In this document: piece by piece, positions 1 through 6,113 of the stretch
How the letters are laid out: every line of letters begins with the position of its first letter
How positions within the stretch are numbered: position 1 is the first letter of the stretch
NCBI GenBank assembly: GCA_023405565.1
Contig: JAEXXW010000033.1
Span: 1 to 7,713 of the forward strand
Source: Pseudomonadota bacterium
Lineage (GTDB): Bacteria > Pseudomonadota > Alphaproteobacteria > Rhizobiales > Xanthobacteraceae
Reading direction: 5' to 3'
Length of the DNA stretch: 7,713 nucleotides
Position numbers and translations under genes: made by a program
Notes under the pieces: model-generated
The model's database searches: none
What the model saw: the letters and a program-made list of their open reading frames with translations, nothing else
What the model was told of the DNA's origin: nothing

Positions 1-258
1 CATCGCATCGTGCCGGGTGCGAGCGTCTATATCGGGCGGACGAATCCTCACATGTTCATTGCCGACGAGGGCGTCGAGCTCAAGTTCGTCTGGTTCCTTG
101 TGCCAAATGGCCTCGAAACCTTCTTCAAGGCGATTGGCCGACCTATGAAGCTAGGTGAACCGACGCCGGAGCCATTCCCGCGGCCCGACAACATTCTGGA
201 GATTGAGCGAAAGACGGTTTTTGGCGAGCCGCTGGTCGACAAACTCGGCAAGCCCTGA
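1..258 (+). CDS. Cupin-domain protein, C-terminal part (5' end outside window)
   Basis: The frame is open from the first base and ends at TGA 256-258, leaving 85 residues of a protein that begins upstream. The segment reads as the last strands and C-terminal tail of a single-domain cupin. A short beta-rich stretch holds a Pro-His pair (residues 16-17 here), then a strand of the LKFVWFLVPNGLE type, then a phenylalanine-rich helix with a Gly-Arg-Pro turn and a proline-rich tail. The Pro-His resembles the metal-binding His of cupin motif 2, but the Asn usually found four residues later is Ala/Asp here, and motif 1 lies outside the window. Function is therefore open: a small dioxygenase, an isomerase or a non-enzymatic sugar/acid-binding cupin are all possible. 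It lies 7 bases before the hydrolase gene, so the two are probably co-transcribed. Identity as a cupin is an inference from the tail pattern. Confidence 0.75.
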   Translation, partial: HRIVPGASVYIGRTNPHMFIADEGVELKFVWFLVPNGLETFFKAIGRPMKLGEPTPEPFPRPDNILEIERKTVFGEPLVDKLGKP

Positions 259-265
259 GTTCGTT

Positions 266-1051
266 ATGCCCTTCTTCCAGACGCCAGATGGATGCCGGCT
301 CTTCGTCGAGATGGAAGGCGAGGGTCCTCCTCTCGTCTTGATTGCTGGACTTGGCGGATCGGCGACTTTCTGGAATGCGCATCGGCCGTTTCTCCGCGAT
401 CATTATCGCCTCATCCTTTTTGATCATCGCGGTGCAGGCCGCAGTGATCGGCCCGAACAGGCTTATTCGGTCGAGGGGATGGCGAAGGACGTTATCGCCG
501 TTCTGGATCACTTCGAGGTCGAGCGTGCCCATATCGTGGGGCATTCTACGGGCGGTGCCATCAGCCAAGTGCTGGCGCTCGACGCAGCTGAGCGACTGGG
601 CAAGCTCGTGCTGAGCGGCACATGGGATAAAGCGGACTATCGTTTCAAAATCCTGTTCGATGTGCGCGTCCAAGTGCTGGAGCGGATGGGCGCATCTGCC
701 TATCAGGATCTCACCAATGTGCTCGGGTTTGCAGCGGAGTGGATGAACGAGCATGAGAAGGAGCTCGACGAAGCGACGTCGGCAGCCATGAACAATCTCG
801 ATCCGATTTCCGTCACGGCGGCGCGCATACGCATGTTGCTCGATTTTGATCGCGCAAACGAGCTTCATCGCATTCTGGCGCCGACCCTCGTTATTGGAGC
901 CGATGACGATGCTATGGTTCCGGCTTATTATGCTGAGCGGCTCAGTGCCGCGATTCCGGGCGCAACCTTGCGCCGCTTTAACGGCGGGCACTTCTTCCCG
1001 CGAGTTCACGCTCAGGCATTCTGCGCTGAAATTCTAGAGTTTCTTCGCTAG
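266..1051 (+). CDS. Alpha/beta-fold hydrolase
   Basis: A 261-residue protein with all landmarks of a soluble alpha/beta hydrolase of the 3-oxoadipate enol-lactonase / RutD-like size class. The oxyanion-hole strand and loop are at about residues 23-36 (VLIAGLGGSATFW). The DHRGAGRSD motif is at 53-61, and the nucleophile elbow GHSTGG at 92-97 has Ser94. A GADDDAMVP motif at 211-219 supplies the catalytic acid, most likely Asp215, and His242 in GGHFF completes the triad. The region about 120-200 is the helical cap that sets substrate choice. ATG 266 is chosen because homologues start just before the first strand (MPFFQTPDGCRLFVE); the frame is open further upstream to 155 but overlaps the cupin gene there. 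No signal peptide is seen, so it should be cytoplasmic. The substrate, an ester, lactone or C-C bond in a catabolic intermediate, cannot be assigned. Confidence 0.92.
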   Translation: MPFFQTPDGCRLFVEMEGEGPPLVLIAGLGGSATFWNAHRPFLRDHYRLILFDHRGAGRSDRPEQAYSVEGMAKDVIAVLDHFEVERAHIVGHSTGGAISQVLALDAAERLGKLVLSGTWDKADYRFKILFDVRVQVLERMGASAYQDLTNVLGFAAEWMNEHEKELDEATSAAMNNLDPISVTAARIRMLLDFDRANELHRILAPTLVIGADDDAMVPAYYAERLSAAIPGATLRRFNGGHFFPRVHAQAFCAEILEFLR

Positions 1052-1070
1052 TCGGACGAGGCGCTGCACT

Positions 1071-1087
1071 GCCGCTGAAGCGGCTTT
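1071..1087 (+). terminator. Weak terminator-like hairpin after the hydrolase gene
   Basis: GCCGC (1071-1075), loop TGAA, GCGGC (1080-1084), then only three T. It starts 19 bases after the hydrolase stop codon, where a terminator is expected, and its stem is all G:C. The stem is short and the T-tract poor, so termination would be inefficient, or the hairpin may only protect the 3' end of the message. Confidence 0.35.
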
Positions 1088-1244
1088 CAGGGCGCTTGAC
1101 GCGTCCCAAATAGGTAATAAACTTATTGAAGTAAGTATCGTGGATGGACAGGGTGGTTGGCGAAGTGCTCAGGAAAGTGGCGCATTGGCGTATCTTGTTA
1201 CATCGATTGTGGAGTCTTCGCGCATTCGACGTCTTCTTGCTTGC

Positions 1245-1274
1245 TTGACACTAAAAGCGATGATGTTGTGAAAT
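1245..1274 (+). promoter_or_regulatory. Candidate sigma70-type promoter of the transporter operon
   Basis: A consensus -35 hexamer TTGACA (1245-1250) is followed after 18 bases by TGAAAT (1269-1274), which matches four of six positions of the -10 consensus. Transcription would start near 1281, giving a leader of about 80 bases before the binding-protein gene. It is the best promoter match in the gap and overlaps a perfect palindrome, which supports a regulated promoter. No experimental support can be read from sequence. Confidence 0.45.
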
Positions 1275-1280
1275 TTCACA
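1267..1280. promoter_or_regulatory. 14-bp perfect palindrome, candidate operator
   Basis: TGTGAAATTTCACA is a perfect inverted repeat with no spacer. It covers the candidate -10 element and the probable start point, the classic place for a repressor. The half-site TGTGA resembles a CRP half-site, but the two halves are two bases closer than in a CRP box. Several dimeric helix-turn-helix families (GntR/FadR, CRP/FNR, MarR types) could bind such a site. No regulator gene lies in the window, so the binding protein is unknown. Confidence 0.5.
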
Positions 1281-1351
1281 GTCGCTTATGCGGTGACTCC
1301 GGCTGTGGTGCGCGGCATCAGGCCGAGTACGATTTTGTGTTCTGGGATCAT

Positions 1352-1356
1352 GGGAG
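1352..1356 (+). promoter_or_regulatory. Ribosome binding site that fixes the GTG start of the binding protein
   Basis: GGGAG lies 7 bases before GTG 1364. An in-frame TAA (1361-1363) directly precedes this GTG, so no earlier start is possible, and the next in-frame ATG would remove the signal peptide. The start is therefore well fixed. Confidence 0.75.
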
Positions 1357-1363
1357 CGATTAA

Positions 1364-2653
1364 GTGAAGCAGATTATTTCTTGGGCCGTTGCCGCTGGGC
1401 TGGCTATGGTTTCGCCTGCGCTAGCGCAGAACAAGCCCGACAAGATCGGCGTCGGAATATTCACGTTCACGTCTGGTCCCGCAGCTGCCTATGGCATGCC
1501 AGGACGCAATGCCGCAGAACTCATGATCGATCAGATTAACAAGTCTGGTGGCATCGGTGGGGTGCCGCTCGCGCCGATCTATGTCGATGAAGCAATCGGA
1601 ACCGACCGTATCGTGGCGGAGTATCGCCGTTTGGCCGCGGATGAGTCCAACCAGGTGATGATCGCCGCGCTGTCGAGCGGCAATTGTCTCGCGCTGGCAC
1701 CGGTGGCCGAGCAGCTCGGCATGCCAATGATCTCATGGAACTGCGATACGCATCAGATGCTGCTGAAAGATCGCTACAACTTCGTGTTCCGTGCGAACAG
1801 CAGCACGATCCCGGAATTCGTGGCGATGGCAGCTTACCTTCTGAAGGTTAAGCCGGATGTGAAGACCGTTGCGATCATTAATCCGGATTACGCCTTCGGG
1901 CATGATGCCGCGGCGATTTTTAAAGCGGCGCTGCTGGCTCAGAAGCCGGATATTCAGTTCGTCGCAGAACTTTTCCCGCGTCTGGGCTCTTCGAGCTATC
2001 AGACGGAAATTTCGCGTCTTGCGAGTGCCAAGCCGGATGTCATCTTTTCCAATCTGTGGGGTGGCGATCTGGAGAACTTCGTGCGTCAAGCGCTGCCGCG
2101 CGGGCTATTCCAGAATAGCCAGGCCGTGCTTGCGGTGGGCGAGCCCATCCTGCAACGTATCAAGCTGCCGGATGGCGTCATCACAGGCGCACTCGGCGAT
2201 CACTGGTGGCTGACAGCAGCCGCTCAGGCTAATAAGGAAACCGTGGCTTTCGTTGAAGAATATCGGAAGCGCTACAACGAATATCCGGTGTTTCCGAGCT
2301 TCAAGATGGCCAACGCCATCATGATGATGAAGGCTGCCTACGAAAAGGCGGTCAAGGATAGAAGCGGTGCGTGGCCGACCCGCAAGGAGATTGCCGCAGC
2401 GTTGAAAGGGCTTGAAATCAACACGCTGACAGGCACCTCGAAACTTCGCCTTGAAGACAATGATGGTCTGGTCGATCAGATCGTTGGCGTCACCAAGATG
2501 ACCGACGAGCGCCCATTTCCGATTATCGACAAGATGGCACGCTATCCAGCCGCGAAGGTGACACCGCCCGCCGGTCAGGATCCGTTTGCCTGGATCAAGA
2601 CGCACGACAAGGCGTTCCTTGACGGGCTCCCGCAGCCGGGCTCCTACAAGTAA
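1364..2653 (+). CDS. Branched-chain amino acid type ABC transporter substrate-binding protein
   Basis: A 429-residue periplasmic binding protein of the Peripla_BP_6 / LivJ-like family, which captures the ligand and delivers it to the permease pair encoded next. Residues 1-21 form a Sec signal peptide: Lys2, a hydrophobic core and an AXA-type ALA site before Gln22. There is no lipobox cysteine, so it should be soluble in the periplasm. The first lobe begins with IGVGIFTFTSGPAAAYG (from about 28); ALSSGNCLAL (102-111) and the Ser-Trp-Asn-Cys stretch (124-127) lie where this family contacts its ligand. The hinge and second lobe include NPDYAFGHD (173-181), a family landmark, and ALGDHWW (276-282). 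The two mature cysteines (108, 127) are near each other in the fold and could form a disulfide. Members bind branched-chain or other amino acids, amides, urea or aromatic acids. The decarboxylase downstream favours an organic, possibly aromatic acid, but the ligand is not readable. A strong hairpin follows the gene. Confidence 0.95.
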   Translation: MKQIISWAVAAGLAMVSPALAQNKPDKIGVGIFTFTSGPAAAYGMPGRNAAELMIDQINKSGGIGGVPLAPIYVDEAIGTDRIVAEYRRLAADESNQVMIAALSSGNCLALAPVAEQLGMPMISWNCDTHQMLLKDRYNFVFRANSSTIPEFVAMAAYLLKVKPDVKTVAIINPDYAFGHDAAAIFKAALLAQKPDIQFVAELFPRLGSSSYQTEISRLASAKPDVIFSNLWGGDLENFVRQALPRGLFQNSQAVLAVGEPILQRIKLPDGVITGALGDHWWLTAAAQANKETVAFVEEYRKRYNEYPVFPSFKMANAIMMMKAAYEKAVKDRSGAWPTRKEIAAALKGLEINTLTGTSKLRLEDNDGLVDQIVGVTKMTDERPFPIIDKMARYPAAKVTPPAGQDPFAWIKTHDKAFLDGLPQPGSYK

Positions 2654-2665
2654 GCGAGTACAAGA

Positions 2666-2711
2666 CCCTCGACGCGGATGAATATTTGTCCGCGCCGAGG
2701 GCTGCTTTTTT
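2666..2711 (+). terminator. Intrinsic terminator/attenuator between binding protein and permease genes
   Basis: CCCTCG (2666-2671) pairs with CGAGGG (2696-2701) and CGCGGA (2673-2678) with TCCGCG (2689-2694). This gives two 6-bp blocks separated by one A-C mismatch, with a 10-base loop (2679-2688). After CTGC comes T6 (2706-2711). Only 34 bases separate the T-tract from the permease ATG, and I see no promoter there, so this is best read as a partial terminator or mRNA-stabilising hairpin. It would make the binding protein in excess over the membrane and ATPase subunits, as in other binding-protein operons. Confidence 0.85.
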
Positions 2712-2745
2712 CATTCTTGCGCCAACCGAAAGAACGCGAAGTCTT

Positions 2746-3645
2746 ATGCTGCAGGCGTTTGTTCCTCTGTTGATCGATGGTCTGGCCAACGCTGCGGTCA
2801 TCTTTTTCGTGGCGGTTGGTCTTACATTGGTGTTCAGCGTTCTTCATATTCTGAATGTTGCGCATGGCAGTTTCTATGCGATTGGCGCTTACATGGCGGT
2901 CAGCATCAGTCTCTGGCTGCTCTCCGTTGGATTGCCTCCGGCCTTTACGTTTCTTGCTCTCCTGCTGAGTGCCGCCGCAGTTGCAGCCCTGTTTGGGCCG
3001 CTGATTGAAAGTACGTTTCTGCGGTGGACCTATGGCAAACCGGAAGCAGTCCAAATCCTGGTGACGTTCGGGATTTTTCTCATTCTCGAAGATCTGCAAA
3101 GGCTCGTGTTCGGTGTGCAGACATTCTACCAGGACACGCCGATGGAGTTGCTTGGCAATTCCACGATCGGTGGTGTTGTTTATCTGAACTATCAACTGCT
3201 GCTGATCGGGCTCGCAATCGTCGTTCTTGTCGCCCTCAAGCTTCTGATTGCCCACACTCGCCTTGGTAAACTCATGGTCGCGGTTGTTACAGATCGCGAG
3301 GTATCGCAGACGCTCGGAATCCGGACAAACCGTGTATTTATGATGGCCTTCACCCTGGGTGTGTTTCTGGCCGCTCTTGGAGGCGCGCTTGCATCCCCGA
3401 CGACCGGGGTCGCGCCTGGGCTTGGAGCGGAAACCATGGTGCTGGCCTTCGCGGTTGCTGCCATCGGTGGCCTTGGGCAGATCGAGGGGGCAGCCGTTGC
3501 TGCAGTGATTGTCGGTGTAGCCCGCGCGCTCGCGATCTACTTCGCTCCTGAGCTGGATGTCGTCGTGCCTTACATCGTCATGTTGCTGGTGTTGCTCGTA
3601 CGGCCTTATGGTCTGTTCGGCAAAGCCCAGGCGCGCAGGATTTGA
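2746..3645 (+). CDS. Liv-type ABC transporter permease, LivH-like
   Basis: A 299-residue integral membrane protein of the BPD_transp_2 family (LivH type), one half of the import channel in the inner membrane. It is almost wholly hydrophobic, with about eight likely membrane segments. Landmarks are LNVAHGSFYAIGAY (36-49), the cytoplasmic coupling loop about 168-194 (HTRLGKLMVAVVTD then TLGIRTN) that meets the ATPases, GGLGQIEGA (241-249), and the C-terminal RPYGLFG (286-292). The open frame reaches back to a TTG at 2686, but that codon lies inside the terminator stem and the added residues fit no homologue, so ATG 2746 is preferred. The ribosome binding site there is weak (only a purine-rich GAAAGAACGCGAAG stretch), which with the hairpin just upstream suggests low expression relative to the binding protein. 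The next gene starts 3 bases after the stop. Confidence 0.94.
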   Translation: MLQAFVPLLIDGLANAAVIFFVAVGLTLVFSVLHILNVAHGSFYAIGAYMAVSISLWLLSVGLPPAFTFLALLLSAAAVAALFGPLIESTFLRWTYGKPEAVQILVTFGIFLILEDLQRLVFGVQTFYQDTPMELLGNSTIGGVVYLNYQLLLIGLAIVVLVALKLLIAHTRLGKLMVAVVTDREVSQTLGIRTNRVFMMAFTLGVFLAALGGALASPTTGVAPGLGAETMVLAFAVAAIGGLGQIEGAAVAAVIVGVARALAIYFAPELDVVVPYIVMLLVLLVRPYGLFGKAQARRI

Positions 3646-3648
3646 ACC

Positions 3649-4587
3649 ATGCGCGTAATTTTGACATTTATTTTTCTTGCATTTGTTGCTGTGCTGCCGA
3701 TCGCGGTGCCTTGGCTCCAGTTTGTGTTCACGCTGGCGCTGGCGCACGGCCTTGGTGCGCTCGGTGTGGCGCTGCTGCTACGCGCAGGCATGATTTCTCT
3801 CGGCCACGCGACGTATTACGCGCTTGGCGCCTACACGACTGCCTATCTGTCGACCCGCGCCGGCATCACCGATTTCGGTGTCCTCATCGTCTCGGCCATT
3901 GTCGTGGCCGCTGCCGGTGGCGCGCTGATCGGGGTCTTTCTCGTGCGCTATCGCTCGATTTTCTTTGCGATGCTGAACCTCGCCGTTTCGATGATCCTTT
4001 TCGCCATTCTGGCAAAATTCTATGCCCTGACGGGCGGGACCGACGGCATGCGTGTCACCGCTCCGACAGTGTTTGGCATGGTGCTGGACCGGAACGCCTT
4101 CGGCTACGTCCTGTTTTACGCCGTGCTCGTGATGGTCGGTGCGGTGTGCCTGGTGATCACGCGCTATCTCGAGAGCCCGATGGGGCAAGCGCTGTCCGCG
4201 ATCCATACCAACGAGGTTCGGCTTGAGTATCTCGGCGTATCGGTCCGCCGGGTCTTGCTGTCGGCCTATGTCGTGTCGGCGGCGCTTGCGGGACTTGGTG
4301 GCGCCATCGGCGCCATGGCGATCGGGCACGTCGTACCTGAAATGGCATATTGGACAGCGTCCGGGCATCTGGTGCTTGTGGCCGTGCTTGGAGGTATCGG
4401 CGGTGTGATCGGGCCGTTCATGGGTTCGATTTTCCTGGAGCTCATTCACACGTTTGCCGCGGGCTATGCAGCGGGTGCCTGGAATCTGATTGTCGGTATT
4501 GCTTTGCTGCTGGTGATCTTCTTCCTGCCCCAGGGGCTCTACGGAGTGATCAGTCGGTTTACTGCCCGCAAGGAGTCTGCGAAATGA
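3649..4587 (+). CDS. Liv-type ABC transporter permease, LivM-like
   Basis: A 312-residue membrane protein, the second channel half, pairing with the LivH-like subunit. Family landmarks are GMISLGHATYYALGAY (47-62), ALTGGTDG (126-133), a cytoplasmic coupling segment with ESPMGQALSAIHTNEVRLEY (175-194) that docks on the ATPases, LGGIGGVIGPFMGS (247-260) and LPQGLYG (293-299). There are about eight to ten hydrophobic segments and no large N-terminal extension, so it is shorter than E. coli LivM but normal for alphaproteobacterial relatives. An AGGA (3637-3640) 8 bases before ATG 3649 is a good ribosome binding site. The end overlaps the next start in ATGA (4584-4587), which implies translational coupling. 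Confidence 0.94.
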   Translation: MRVILTFIFLAFVAVLPIAVPWLQFVFTLALAHGLGALGVALLLRAGMISLGHATYYALGAYTTAYLSTRAGITDFGVLIVSAIVVAAAGGALIGVFLVRYRSIFFAMLNLAVSMILFAILAKFYALTGGTDGMRVTAPTVFGMVLDRNAFGYVLFYAVLVMVGAVCLVITRYLESPMGQALSAIHTNEVRLEYLGVSVRRVLLSAYVVSAALAGLGGAIGAMAIGHVVPEMAYWTASGHLVLVAVLGGIGGVIGPFMGSIFLELIHTFAAGYAAGAWNLIVGIALLLVIFFLPQGLYGVISRFTARKESAK

Positions 4588-5330
4588 CCACGCCGCTGCT
4601 CCGCACCGAAAATTTGAAAGTCGCGTTTGATGGCGTTACCGCCGCCAACGGCGTCGATCTGCAGATTGCACCGCACGAGTTCGTTGCCATTATCGGTCCC
4701 AACGGTTCCGGCAAGACCACCTTCATCAATCTGTGCACTGGCTACGTACGGCCGTCCGCTGGAAGCGTGTATTTGAAAGACCGCAACATCACCGGTCTGT
4801 CACCGCGCGCGATCACGAAGATGGGTATCGCGCGCGCGTTTCAGTTGCCGCAATTGTTCAGCGATCACAGCCTGCTCGAGAATGTCATGATGGCTGTCGC
4901 TGCGCGACGTGGGTTTTGGCTCCCCCTGACGCCGCTTGATCATCCCCGGTACCGCGAGGAGGCGCAGTCTCTGTTGCGGCTTGTCGAACTGGAGCAGGCT
5001 GCAGAGCAACGCTCAGTCGAACTCTCCGAAGGCATGCGCAAGCTCGCCGACATTGTGCTGGCGATGGCTCTGAAGCCGCATTTGATATTGCTCGACGAGC
5101 CCACCAGTGGTGTCAGCGCCAGCGAGAAGTTCAAGCTTATGGAGACGATTGTGCTCGCTCTCCGGGCGGAGAAGGTTGCTGCTCTGTTTGTCGAACACGA
5201 CATGGAGATCGTGCGCCGTTATGCGGACCGTGTTCTGGTCTGGAATGCGGGGCGCGTTGTAGCCGAAGGCAAGCCCGACAGCGTGCTGAACGATCCCTAT
5301 GTGCGGGAGAATGTGGTCGGAGTGGCGTGA
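4584..5330 (+). CDS. Liv-type ABC transporter ATP-binding protein, LivG-like
   Basis: A 248-residue cytoplasmic ATPase subunit that pairs with the LivF-like protein to power import. The Walker A motif GPNGSGKT is at 38-45 (Lys44). The Q-loop glutamine is Gln87 (ARAFQLPQLF), the Walker B motif LILLDEP is at 167-173 (Glu172 catalytic), and the switch His205 is in FVEHD. The signature is LSEGM (147-151), followed by RK, where LivG proteins usually have LSYGQQ or LAYGQQ; Ser and the second Gly are kept but the Gln is lost. The tail VRENVVGVA matches the usual LivG ending. The start ATG 4584 overlaps the permease stop and has AGGAG (4571-4575) 8 bases before it. The frame is open much further upstream but overlaps the permease and lacks homology there. 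Confidence 0.95.
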   Translation: MTTPLLRTENLKVAFDGVTAANGVDLQIAPHEFVAIIGPNGSGKTTFINLCTGYVRPSAGSVYLKDRNITGLSPRAITKMGIARAFQLPQLFSDHSLLENVMMAVAARRGFWLPLTPLDHPRYREEAQSLLRLVELEQAAEQRSVELSEGMRKLADIVLAMALKPHLILLDEPTSGVSASEKFKLMETIVLALRAEKVAALFVEHDMEIVRRYADRVLVWNAGRVVAEGKPDSVLNDPYVRENVVGVA

Positions 5331-6004
5331 TGCTAAGTCTCGAGCAGATTCATGTCAGTATCGACGGCACGCCGATCCTGCGGGATGTCAGTTTCACGTT
5401 GACGGCTGGCCTGACAACCGTCCTGCTTGGCCGCAACGGTGCTGGCAAGACCACAACCTTACGCACCATCATGGGATTGCTTCCGCTCGATCGCGGCCAT
5501 CTCAAGTTAGACGGTCGCGACCTCGCGGCGGTCCCGGTCTACGAACGCGCCTCCATCGGCATCGGCTATGCCCCCGAGGACCGAAGGCTGATCGGACAAT
5601 TCTCGGTCGAAGACAATCTTCTTCTGCCGGCGCTTGCTTTGAACCTTTCGCGATCGGAACAGCGCTCCAGGCTGGAGGGGATCTACGAGCTTCTTCCTGA
5701 ACTCGCCGAATTCCGAAACCGGCGGAGCGGTGCGTTGTCGGGAGGCCAGGGAAAAATGGTTGCTCTTGGGCGTGCGCTGATGATCGCAAAGCGAGGCATA
5801 TTGCTGGATGAGCCATTTCAAGGTTTGGCCCCTGCGCTGGCACTCAATTACGCACGAACTCTGGCGCGCGTGCGTGAGGAGCGCCGCGACCTTGCATTGC
5901 TGATTACGGAATCGAGTCCGCAACTGCTGGACAGCATTGTCGACGAAACTCTGACGATCGAGCGCGGACACGTCACCGCGACGCCCCGCGAGGCACGAGC
6001 GTAG
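5330..6004 (+). CDS. Liv-type ABC transporter ATP-binding protein, LivF-like
   Basis: A 224-residue ATPase, partner of the LivG-like subunit. The Walker A motif GRNGAGKT is at 34-41 (Lys40). The APEDRR stretch (81-86) is the LivF version of the Q-loop region (VPEGRR in E. coli LivF). The signature LSGGQ (136-140) is intact and followed by GKMVALGRAL; the Walker B motif GILLDEP is at 156-162 (Glu161). Two oddities appear. The switch region reads ITESS (192-196), where LivF proteins normally have LVEQN, so the usual Gln (His in most ABC ATPases) is Ser195. The protein also ends after about 14 residues past the last strand and lacks the C-terminal YLG tail of typical LivF (E. coli about 237 residues). 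ATG 5330 forms TGATG with the upstream stop and has GGAG (5319-5322) 7 bases before it; GTG 5327 is a possible alternative adding one residue. Confidence 0.93.
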   Translation: MLSLEQIHVSIDGTPILRDVSFTLTAGLTTVLLGRNGAGKTTTLRTIMGLLPLDRGHLKLDGRDLAAVPVYERASIGIGYAPEDRRLIGQFSVEDNLLLPALALNLSRSEQRSRLEGIYELLPELAEFRNRRSGALSGGQGKMVALGRALMIAKRGILLDEPFQGLAPALALNYARTLARVREERRDLALLITESSPQLLDSIVDETLTIERGHVTATPREARA

Positions 6005-6020
6005 TCGGATTGTTGTCGAG

Positions 6021-6041
6021 CAAAGCCGCCAGCGCGCTTTG
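6021..6041 (+). other. Small hairpin in the livF-ubiD spacer
   Basis: CAAAGC (6021-6026) pairs with GCTTTG (6036-6041) around a 9-base loop, 17 bases after the LivF-like stop. No T-tract follows, so it is not a convincing terminator. The 109-base spacer (6005-6113) otherwise shows no good promoter, which favours read-through from the transporter genes into the ubiD-like gene. Confidence 0.3.
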
Positions 6042-6113
6042 TGAATTTGCAGTGTAGGGCGGGATGATGGCCGTGTTCGTCGTGATTATTCGTTGTTCAT
6101 CGCAGGTGTCGTT

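Larger units (their letters stand above)
1052..1363. other. 312-base intergenic regulatory region without a convincing gene
   Basis: This gap separates the cupin/hydrolase pair from the transporter operon. In order it holds a small GC hairpin (1071-1087), an A+T-rich patch (about 1109-1136) with short inverted repeats AATAA-N2-TTATT (1116-1127) and ACTTA-N6-TAAGT (1121-1136), a TTGACA promoter candidate (1245-1274), a perfect palindrome (1267-1280) and the ribosome binding site of the next gene. A second weaker promoter candidate is TTGACG at 1096-1101 with TAAACT at 1118-1123 (spacer 16). The only longer open frame (1157-1363, TTG start) is cysteine-rich, resembles nothing known to me and is rejected. 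No tRNA or obvious riboswitch fold was seen. Confidence 0.6.

Noticed and set aside
143..1009. 288-codon - strand frame opposite the hydrolase, and similar long - strand frames opposite the other genes (for example 2644-3747 and 6585-7535)
   Set aside because: They are shadows of strongly supported + strand genes in G+C-rich DNA; their compositions (rich in Arg, His, Gln) match no family.
1267..1280. Reading the promoter palindrome as a CRP site
   Set aside because: The TGTGA/TCACA halves are separated by 4 bases, whereas a CRP box needs 6, so it is kept only as an unassigned operator candidate.
1157..1363. 68-codon cysteine-rich frame with TTG start in the gap before the binding-protein gene, ending in TAA directly before GTG 1364
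   Set aside because: No good ribosome binding site, no recognisable family, unusual composition, and it runs through the best promoter and palindrome. It is most likely a chance open frame.
1350..1367. Five-codon mini-frame ATG...TGA whose stop overlaps the GTG start of the binding protein
   Set aside because: It could be a translational-coupling leader, but it has no ribosome binding site of its own, and the GGGAG inside it serves GTG 1364.
3642..4226. 194-codon + strand frame overlapping the LivM-like gene
   Set aside because: It lies entirely within a permease gene with clear family motifs, and its translation is Arg/Cys/His-rich without domain features.
4350..4583. Upstream extension of the LivG-like frame by 78 codons
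   Set aside because: It overlaps the LivM-like gene, shows no ABC ATPase homology, and ATG 4584 has a strong ribosome binding site.
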